This document shows positions 33,452-38,493 of a stretch of DNA of 38,493 nt, piece after piece (the stretch's first letter is position 1; each line of letters starts with the position of its first letter). Below the pieces are notes generated by a model. It had not been told where the DNA came from. It ran no database searches and saw only the letters and a program-made list of their open reading frames with translations. A program made the translations under genes and the position numbers. Where the stretch lies: assembly GCA_947626545.1 (NCBI GenBank), contig CANQSS010000019.1, positions 1-38,493 of the forward strand, in the 5' to 3' direction. This DNA comes from an uncultured Akkermansia sp. Lineage in GTDB: Bacteria; Verrucomicrobiota; Verrucomicrobiia; Verrucomicrobiales; Akkermansiaceae.

Positions 33452-34018
33452 TCCCAAAATCGAAGGAATTTTGCTTCATTTTGGTCTCAAAACAGAAGGA
33501 ACTTTGGCTGCTTCACTTCCCAAATTCAAAGAAAAATTTGTCCTATTCGGTCGCAAAATCGAAGGAACTCGCCCATTCTATGGCTTCCGAGACGATGGCA
33601 TATTGGAATCCTGATCCCATCTTTTGCGCACATAAACCCTCTCTATAAGAACACACTGATAATCAACACCAATTCTCAAATTCAAAGGAATTTTGCCTCG
33701 TTCTTGTCCAAAAACAGAAGGAACTCTGGCCGTTTCACTTCCCAAATCCAAAGGGAAATTTATCCCATTCGGTCGCAAAATCGAAGGAACTTGCCCAATC
33801 TATGGCTTCCGAGACAATGGCAAATTGGGATTTTGATCCCATCTTTTGCGCACATAAACCCTCTCTATAAGAACACACTGATAATCAACACCAATTCTCA
33901 AATTCAAAGGAATTTTGCCTCGTTCTTGTCCAAAAAACAGAAGGAACTCTGGCCGTTTCACTTCCCAAATCCAAAGGAAAATTTATCCCATTCGGTCGCA
34001 AAATCGAAGGAACTTTGT
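33452..34018. repeat. 222-bp tandem repeat, about 2.5 copies, with internal 33-bp sub-repeats
   Basis: Copy 1 33452-33673, copy 2 33674-33895, copy 3 partial from 33896 to about 34018 with one extra A. Each copy has four sub-repeats centred on AAGGAA (or AAGGGAA) spaced exactly 33 nt (33463, 33496, 33529, 33562; 33685, 33718, 33751, 33784), then about 90 nt of unique sequence containing TTTTGCGCACATAAACCC. It fills most of the 33398-34180 gap. The remaining 34019-34180 shows nothing I can name. Confidence 0.9.
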
Positions 34019-34180
34019 CTATATCCACCAGAAAAATCCCGCTCACTCTGCCCGCACGCGCTCGGACAGACCTCTCTCGATCGGGGTGGCAGTGCGTTGT
34101 ACTTCCACGCTTGTTCTAAAAGCAGTTCAACGACAAGATTCCCACTCACTGTTGACGGATTCGCCGCTTCTTCAACCGTC

Positions 34181-35638
34181 TCAAGGTGCAACCATGTTGT
34201 GCCAAACTGCGACTTTACCAGCGGGGACGCGAAAGGCAGCGTTGCCTTCGGGATCAATAGTGACCTGTTCGTCCGGATAGCAGCCGGTAGCCTCCATCCA
34301 ACGTTCACCTGCGTGCAGCTTGCCCACGTTTATTACTTTCTCTCCATCTCCCTGGTTAGAAATCAGTAAGACCAAGCCCGAACTCGCGTGTTGCGCGTCT
34401 CCACTGCGTACGAATCCAACGACATGGGGATCATCAAAATAATCCCACTGCTCGCCGTAGGCACGCTCACGCCGCACTTTCAGAAGCGTGTCGATCACTC
34501 CGCGATGAATGGATTCCTCTCCACCTGTGCCATAATAATCTCCGTAGAAAATACAGGGGTAACCCGCTTTTTGCAACAGTATGATGGCATACGCCGCCGG
34601 CTTGAACCAGTCTGCCACCGGAGATTCAAGAGATTGTCCGGCTTGCGAGTCGTGATTGTCCACAAAGGTGACGGCAAGGGTAGGATGCGTTTGTACGAGG
34701 GAGCCTTGAAAAAGAATCCGTAGATCGGAGTCCGCTCCCTTTTGCGAAACTTCGTGGAGTTTGAAATGCAGAGGGACATCGAAGAGATCCATTTGTTCTT
34801 CTGTCGCATCAAGGAAAAAGTCGAGCTGTCCGTCATCATTTTTCCAGCACTCGCCAACAGCATAAATTTCGCGCTGAAAATTGCTGCGTACGCTGCGCAG
34901 GAAGTTCGCAACGAATTCGCGCGAGATATGCTTGACCGCATCCATTCGGAAGCCATCTAGGTTAAACTCCCGAATCACCCATTCGCCCCAGTGTGTGATT
35001 TCTCGCACCACTTCCGGGTGTTTGTAGTCCACGTTGGCAAACATAAGGTAATCATAATTACCCTTCTCCTGATCTGTGTCATGACTCCAGTCTTTACCAT
35101 CCCCTTCGATTTTAAAGACGCTACTTTCATGGCGACGCACATCATAATCAATTCCGGAAAAATGATACCAATGCCATTCGAAGTCCGAGTACTTTTTACT
35201 GCGTCCGGGAAAGGTAAAATGGGTCCAACCCTCAATTTCGTACGCATCCCCGAGTTGTTCATTGCGGTTTTCCTCATTCACCCGCTTCGCATAGAAAGTT
35301 TCTTTCTCGTCCGCCCCCGCTTTGTGGTTGAGGACGGCATCGAGATAGACTTTGATGCGCTGGTCGTGAAGAGCACGGATAGAAGCTTCAAACTCCTGTC
35401 GTGTTCCATATTTCGTGCGCACGGTTCCTTTCTGATCGAACTCTCCGAAATCGAAAAGGTCATAGGTGGCGTATCCGACATCCCCAGGTTTCATCGCCTT
35501 GTAGGCCGGGGGAACCCAAACCGCGGTCACGCCTATTTGCGATAAATGCTGTGCATCCTCCGCAAGCTTTCGCCACAGAGAACCATCATCGGGCAAATAC
35601 CACTCAAAGTATTGCATCATCACGCCGTTCTTCATCAT
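34181..35638 (-). CDS. cytoplasmic alpha-amylase, GH13 (AmyS/MalS type)
   Basis: Protein of 485 aa from ATG 35638. It starts MMKNGVMMQYFEWY, the typical N-terminus of the cytosolic GH13_5 amylases. The four conserved regions are present: DAVLNH, the GFRMDAVKHI block with the nucleophile Asp, the general acid Glu in AVGECW, and TFVDNHDS. It cleaves internal alpha-1,4 bonds of glycogen or maltodextrin in the cytoplasm. An open frame continues upstream to a GTG at 35776 and would add a hydrophobic segment (TVLIVGSIFLAFQLLGHIL), but a promoter ends 7 nt before ATG 35638 and the family begins here, so I reject the extension. GGAAG precedes the ATG. The last codons lie just beyond the tandem repeat block. 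Confidence 0.93.
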   Translation of the reverse strand: MMKNGVMMQYFEWYLPDDGSLWRKLAEDAQHLSQIGVTAVWVPPAYKAMKPGDVGYATYDLFDFGEFDQKGTVRTKYGTRQEFEASIRALHDQRIKVYLDAVLNHKAGADEKETFYAKRVNEENRNEQLGDAYEIEGWTHFTFPGRSKKYSDFEWHWYHFSGIDYDVRRHESSVFKIEGDGKDWSHDTDQEKGNYDYLMFANVDYKHPEVVREITHWGEWVIREFNLDGFRMDAVKHISREFVANFLRSVRSNFQREIYAVGECWKNDDGQLDFFLDATEEQMDLFDVPLHFKLHEVSQKGADSDLRILFQGSLVQTHPTLAVTFVDNHDSQAGQSLESPVADWFKPAAYAIILLQKAGYPCIFYGDYYGTGGEESIHRGVIDTLLKVRRERAYGEQWDYFDDPHVVGFVRSGDAQHASSGLVLLISNQGDGEKVINVGKLHAGERWMEATGCYPDEQVTIDPEGNAAFRVPAGKVAVWHNMVAP

Positions 35639-35645
35639 GACTTCC

Positions 35646-35674
35646 AAAATATGCCCCAACAATTGAAAGGCCAA
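35646..35674 (-). promoter_or_regulatory. possible promoter of the alpha-amylase gene
   Basis: On the minus strand: TTGGCC (35674-35669), a 17-nt spacer and TATTTT (35651-35646), 7 nt before the ATG. GGAAG lies between them. Confidence 0.45.
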
Positions 35675-35827
35675 GAAGATAGAGCCAACTATTAGGACAG
35701 TCGCGTTCCGAGTGCGATTCCTCAGTCCCCGGTGCACCCAATAAAAGCGGCTTGGGGCAAGGTGCTGCCAAGCCACTTCCGGGATGTTTGCTTCCTCTAC
35801 GGAAGGAGGAATAGGGAGAATCTGAAA

Positions 35828-36286
35828 TCAGCGATGACTGTGGTAGATTTTACTGATGATCTTCCAGCCATCCTTCGTCTTGATCAGGTTGAACATATCA
35901 GAGTAACGAGGGCCACCCTGCTTGTCGGTTTCCACCCGAGCCTGAGCGATGTCCTTTTCAATGACCACCGAAGAAATCACGGCCGCTTGATCGCCGACGC
36001 CCGGGGCGCTGTCAATGACGTCGAAAAGGATTTGAATCGGACCGCCCTTCAATTCCCCGTTTTCCGTCCAATACATGGTGGCGCCCTCGTGGAAGGCGGG
36101 CTTCATGATGGAACTTTTTCCCTGGGCGCAGCCCTCGAGATAGAGTCCTATGGTATGGCGAATAGACTCGTAATCAGAGACTTCAGTGCAGCATGTCGTA
36201 TTCATGTTGGTGTGATTGGTTGGGAGTTCATCCGCCGCCAACATGGCAGCGGAACAGATGATGGTGAGCAAAAGAGATTTGCGCAT
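35828..36286 (-). CDS. exported NTF2-like (SnoaL/lumazine-binding type) protein
   Basis: Protein of 152 aa. A signal peptide (1-18, LLLTIICSAAMLAADE) suggests the periplasm. The mature part fits the NTF2-like cone fold: YESIRHTIGLYLEGCAQGKSSIMKPAFHEGATMYW, a central GPIQILFDVIDSAP, then strands VISSVVIEKDIAQARVETD and GWKIISKIYHSH. Paralogues of this type are often annotated as putative lumazine-binding or nuclear transport factor 2 family proteins and are found next to oxidoreductases. No catalytic residue can be named. It diverges from an HxlR-type regulator 148 nt away, a common layout for a regulator and its target. Confidence 0.8.
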   Translation of the reverse strand: MRKSLLLTIICSAAMLAADELPTNHTNMNTTCCTEVSDYESIRHTIGLYLEGCAQGKSSIMKPAFHEGATMYWTENGELKGGPIQILFDVIDSAPGVGDQAAVISSVVIEKDIAQARVETDKQGGPRYSDMFNLIKTKDGWKIISKIYHSHR

Positions 36287-36400
36287 AATGCTTACTTTAT
36301 CCCTTCATGAACTTTTTGTAAAGTATGCACAATTTAGTAATATTCTATATAAAATCGTATTTACTATGGAAAAAGAAAGTAAGATAATTCCGCATCGCAC

Positions 36401-36428
36401 TTGACTTTTCAGCTCTTCCGAATACAAT
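36401..36428 (+). promoter_or_regulatory. promoter of the hxlR-type gene
   Basis: TTGACT (36401-36406), a 16-nt spacer and TACAAT (36423-36428), 6 nt before the ATG at 36435. Upstream, AGTAA and TTACT half-sites (about 36332-36365) could be an HxlR operator. Confidence 0.65.
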
Positions 36429-36434
36429 TTTCTT

Positions 36435-36788
36435 ATGCGGAAAAATAAATTTGCGAAGTTTCATTGCACGCTGGAAGCGACACAGGCTATCATTGCAGGC
36501 AAGTACAAGGCGCTCATCATTTGGCACCTCAATGATTCCGGCGTCATGCGCTTCAGTGAACTCCAGCGCGAGCTCCCGCAAGCAACGGCTAAAATGCTCA
36601 CCATGCAACTACGCGAGATGGAGGAAGACGGCATTATCCACCGCAAATTGTACCCTGTTGTCCCTCCCAAAACAGAATACCGCCTCACCCCGCTCGGAAA
36701 AAGCATTGTTCCCATCATCCTCTCCATGTGCGAATGGGGCGAAAAGTATTTCCGCCATCTGGGCATTCCTTCCCCGGATGAGCGGTGA
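36435..36788 (+). CDS. HxlR-family winged-helix transcriptional regulator
   Basis: Protein of 117 aa, the usual size. The family core is clear: CTLEATQAIIAGKYKALIIWHL, then FSELQRELPQATAKMLTMQLREMEEDGIIHRKLYPVVPPKTEYRLTPLGKSI, read as the helix-turn-helix and wing. Cys12 sits where redox- or quinone-sensing HxlR proteins keep an N-terminal cysteine, so thiol stress sensing is possible but not shown. It is divergent from the NTF2-like gene and probably controls it and itself. The transcript is predicted to be leaderless (ATG 6 nt after the -10). Confidence 0.93.
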   Translation: MRKNKFAKFHCTLEATQAIIAGKYKALIIWHLNDSGVMRFSELQRELPQATAKMLTMQLREMEEDGIIHRKLYPVVPPKTEYRLTPLGKSIVPIILSMCEWGEKYFRHLGIPSPDER

Positions 36789-36935
36789 TGAAAACTTCCT
36801 GACCAACAGCAGGAACCGACATTCGCTGCCTTCGCGAGATCGAGCGGACGGCATATCACACGATACTAAACGTTACATAACTCCCTATCTCCTCGGTCTC
36901 ATTCTCTCGCCTCATCCCAAAATAAGCTCGCTGTT

Positions 36936-36965
36936 AATTTTAATTTAGGCATGAAAATTAAAATT
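36936..36965. promoter_or_regulatory. AT-only inverted repeat upstream of the PhoU-like gene
   Basis: Perfect 11-bp arms AATTTTAATTT (36936-36946) and AAATTAAAATT (36955-36965) around an 8-nt loop. It could be an operator. A 10-codon frame starting at ATG 36951 (MKIKIVSQFV) overlaps it. The rest of the 36789-37088 gap shows nothing else I can name. Confidence 0.5.
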
Positions 36966-37088
36966 GTATCTCAGTTTGTTTAACATATCTCCTTTTCTCT
37001 CGCAGGCACTCCTTCCATCCCTCATGTGGCGAAATTGTCACCCACGCAAACTTGTTCAGCGGACGTAAAGGTGGTACAGGAGAAACGT

Positions 37089-37733
37089 ATGAATGAAGAA
37101 AATGATATATTCCCGGCACTCAGCCGGAGGGTGATTGAACTGGTAAGCCGCATTCGCCTGTGTTTGTTCGAGATTGACGTTGCTACGGCACTGCGACTGC
37201 GCGCGGAGTGCCATTCTCTGCTCAATGCCACACGAAAAGCCGAGGGAGGAAGCCGGAGTTCCCTGCTGATTGGTGTATGCACACCGGAGGAGCGTTTGCA
37301 GCTTGTACAAACGGCACAACGTTTCAGCCGCCTCGGTCGCATCGTGCATCAAGCCGAGCAAATCGTAAGCAGCATCCCGGAGATTGCCGGAAAAGTTGAT
37401 GCGCAGGATATCGAATCCTTCAAGCCCATCTACATGATGGCCGAGGTGGAGCTGCGTGATGCCGTTCTCTCTATCCTGCGGGACGACGCGCAACTCGCTC
37501 ACGGGGTAGCAAAAAGGGACGAGGATTTGGACGCTCTGTACGCTGCAGAGATCAAGCGTATTTTCCAAAGCGCCTCGGCCGCTCTGTTCTACGACTTCCG
37601 AGTGGGGACAAACCTGCTGTTCATTCTGCGCGCCATCGAACGCGTCGGCGACCATGCCAAGACGCTCGCCGTTCCCTCCTTTTACCTGCTCACTTCGCAG
37701 AAAAAGGGGTGCATTTCTGGACCAGTCTGCTAA
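37089..37733 (+). CDS. phoU: PhoU-like phosphate signalling protein
   Basis: Protein of 214 aa, helical throughout, close to PhoU length. The second PhoU repeat ends with the family block LLFILRAIERVGDHAKTLAVPSFYL (E/D...R..GDHA), and the first repeat (about 20-110) has a matching AQRFSRLGRIVHQAEQI. PhoU damps the PhoR-PhoB response through the Pst transporter. The ATG at 37089 is preceded by AGGAGA at 6-nt spacing, one of the best ribosome sites in the window; an in-frame start at 37026 has none. It lies 3 nt before the response regulator gene, so they are one operon. Confidence 0.85.
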   Translation: MNEENDIFPALSRRVIELVSRIRLCLFEIDVATALRLRAECHSLLNATRKAEGGSRSSLLIGVCTPEERLQLVQTAQRFSRLGRIVHQAEQIVSSIPEIAGKVDAQDIESFKPIYMMAEVELRDAVLSILRDDAQLAHGVAKRDEDLDALYAAEIKRIFQSASAALFYDFRVGTNLLFILRAIERVGDHAKTLAVPSFYLLTSQKKGCISGPVC

Positions 37734-37736
37734 ACT

Positions 37737-38435
37737 ATGCCCATGGAAATCCTGATTGTTGAGGACGATACCGACATTGCCGAGTTAGTAGCGTACAATT
37801 TGGAACGACAAGGCTGGCATGCCTCCCTCTGCCACCACGGCAGTGAGGGTCTGGAACTCATCCGACGCACCCATCCGGATCTCGTCATTCTGGACATTAT
37901 GTTGCCGGGCATGGATGGTCTGGAAATTTTCCGCCGCATGAAGGAGGATGAATCCACGCGGGAAATCCCGGCTCTTTTCCTGACCGCCCGAGCTCAGCTG
38001 GACGACCGTCTCACGGGACTCAAACTGGGAGCGGATGATTACATCACCAAACCGTTCAGCCCGAAAGAACTCGTCCTGCGAGTCCGCAACATCCTGCAAC
38101 GTGTCAATCGCTCGGCAGCGCGCCTCATCGTGCACAGCGGTCCTCTCTGTTTGAACAAGAACACGATGGTCGCCACCCTGAACGGGGAGAATCTGAATCT
38201 CACGCCCATTGAATTCAAGCTGCTCGCCTACCTTGCTGAACGCCCCGGGAAAGTACAAGACCGCTACGAACTGCAGCACATCCTGCTTGGTTACGCGGAC
38301 GCCTCACTCTCCCGCACGCTCGACACGCACGTGAAACGCCTGCGCCAGAAACTCGGCGACCAAGCCGCCTGCATTGTGACCGAGCGGGGCATCGGTTATT
38401 CATTCAGACCTTTCCTGACGTCGGAGGAAGGGTGA
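37737..38435 (+). CDS. phoB: OmpR/PhoB-family response regulator
   Basis: Protein of 232 aa. The receiver domain has acidic Asp10-Asp11, the phosphate-accepting Asp53 in LVILDIMLPGMDG, Thr83 and Lys105 (DDYITKPFSP). The C-terminal OmpR-type winged helix (about 130-225) includes LTPIEFKLLAYLAERPGKV and LDTHVKRLRQKLG with GIGYSF. With PhoU upstream it is most likely PhoB; the target sites are unknown. ATG 37737 is 3 nt after the PhoU stop, with ATG 37743 as an alternative. Its stop overlaps the next start as TGATG. Confidence 0.9.
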   Translation: MPMEILIVEDDTDIAELVAYNLERQGWHASLCHHGSEGLELIRRTHPDLVILDIMLPGMDGLEIFRRMKEDESTREIPALFLTARAQLDDRLTGLKLGADDYITKPFSPKELVLRVRNILQRVNRSAARLIVHSGPLCLNKNTMVATLNGENLNLTPIEFKLLAYLAERPGKVQDRYELQHILLGYADASLSRTLDTHVKRLRQKLGDQAACIVTERGIGYSFRPFLTSEEG

Positions 38436-38493
38436 TGATTTCTATCACGTTCCGGACAATAAACGTCGTACTTCTTCGGAAAACGGTCAATCG
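38435..38493 (+). CDS. start of the next gene, probably a sensor histidine kinase (cut by window end)
   Basis: ATG 38435 overlaps the response-regulator stop (TGATG) and stays open to the window end, 19 codons (MISITFRTINVVLLRKT...). Gene order PhoU-PhoB-kinase is the usual one, so PhoR is inferred from position; the sequence seen is too short to show any domain. Confidence 0.5.
   Translation, partial: MISITFRTINVVLLRKTVN

Noticed and set aside
33398..33457. TTG start of the DUF4143 ATPase within the tandem repeat
   Set aside because: ATG 33397 gives the normal family start; the extension has no similarity to the family.
33452..34018. CRISPR array
   Set aside because: Units are 33 bp apart with related, not unique, intervening sequence; a higher 222-bp period explains it as nested tandem repeats; no cas gene.
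33704..34369. Repeat-encoded protein on the plus strand
   Set aside because: Only a TTG start, no ribosome site, one extra A breaks frame between copies, and it runs antisense into the amylase gene. Kept as an alternative in the findings.
35639..35776. GTG start adding a membrane segment to the amylase
   Set aside because: Family N-terminus begins at ATG 35638, with GGAAG and a promoter directly before it.

Overview
The window reads as about 38.5 kb of chromosome from a Gram-negative bacterium. It has a LptD-like outer-membrane assembly protein, porins ending in aromatic residues, many signal peptides and one lipobox. My best guess is the Verrucomicrobiota, probably an Akkermansia-like gut or mucus lineage. 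This rests on a secreted formylglycine sulfatase, a periplasmic M3 peptidase, a one-chain ADP-forming acetyl-CoA synthetase, weak Shine-Dalgarno use and general protein character. No marker was searched, so the phylum is inference. I see no insertion sequence, prophage, tRNA, rRNA or CRISPR array.

Layout. 0-2 kb: sulfatase (+). 2.2-8 kb: a tightly coupled minus-strand operon of OlsF-like two-domain lipid acyltransferase, LptD-like barrel and NifA-type sigma-54 activator. 8-8.7 kb: AT-rich gene-free DNA with two copies of a 21-bp palindrome. 8.7-13.8 kb: a secreted six-repeat protein of unknown function and a secreted ankyrin-repeat protein. 14-17.3 kb: rpsB-tsf and mnmE. 17.4-19.4 kb (-): ADP-forming acyl-CoA synthetase. 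19.7-22.3 kb: khpA-priA, converging on an M3 peptidase (-). 24.6-27.6 kb: bioB, a dihydrolipoyl dehydrogenase and a GYF_2 membrane protein. 27.8-32 kb: hexapeptide acetyltransferase (-), a repeat lipoprotein (+), a porin (-) and a second outer-membrane beta-barrel (+). 32-36.3 kb (-): AAA_14/DUF4143 ATPase, a nested tandem-repeat block, alpha-amylase and an NTF2-like secreted protein. 36.4-38.5 kb (+): HxlR regulator, then PhoU-like protein, PhoB-type response regulator and the first codons of the next gene, probably the sensor kinase.

Three things stand out. (1) Two unrelated secreted proteins, the ankyrin protein and the beta-barrel, share a poly-C tract followed by a 14-nt identical stretch at the start of their signal-peptide region. 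In both, the nearest upstream ATG is out of frame in this assembly (7 and 8 C) and would come into frame at exactly 9 C. This suggests phase variation of surface or secreted proteins. (2) A modular family of intergenic repeats, built from tandem ATTTACG/ATGTACG units, GC hairpins and an AACCGCATT hairpin, recurs at about eight sites and abuts promoters, ends of genes and one start codon. (3) A 222-bp tandem repeat, itself containing 33-bp sub-repeats, lies between an ATPase gene and an amylase gene.

Many sigma-70-type promoters can be read by eye (TTGACA-like, 16-18 nt, TATNNT-like). In at least six genes the ATG lies only 6-10 nt after the -10 box, which suggests leaderless or nearly leaderless mRNAs.
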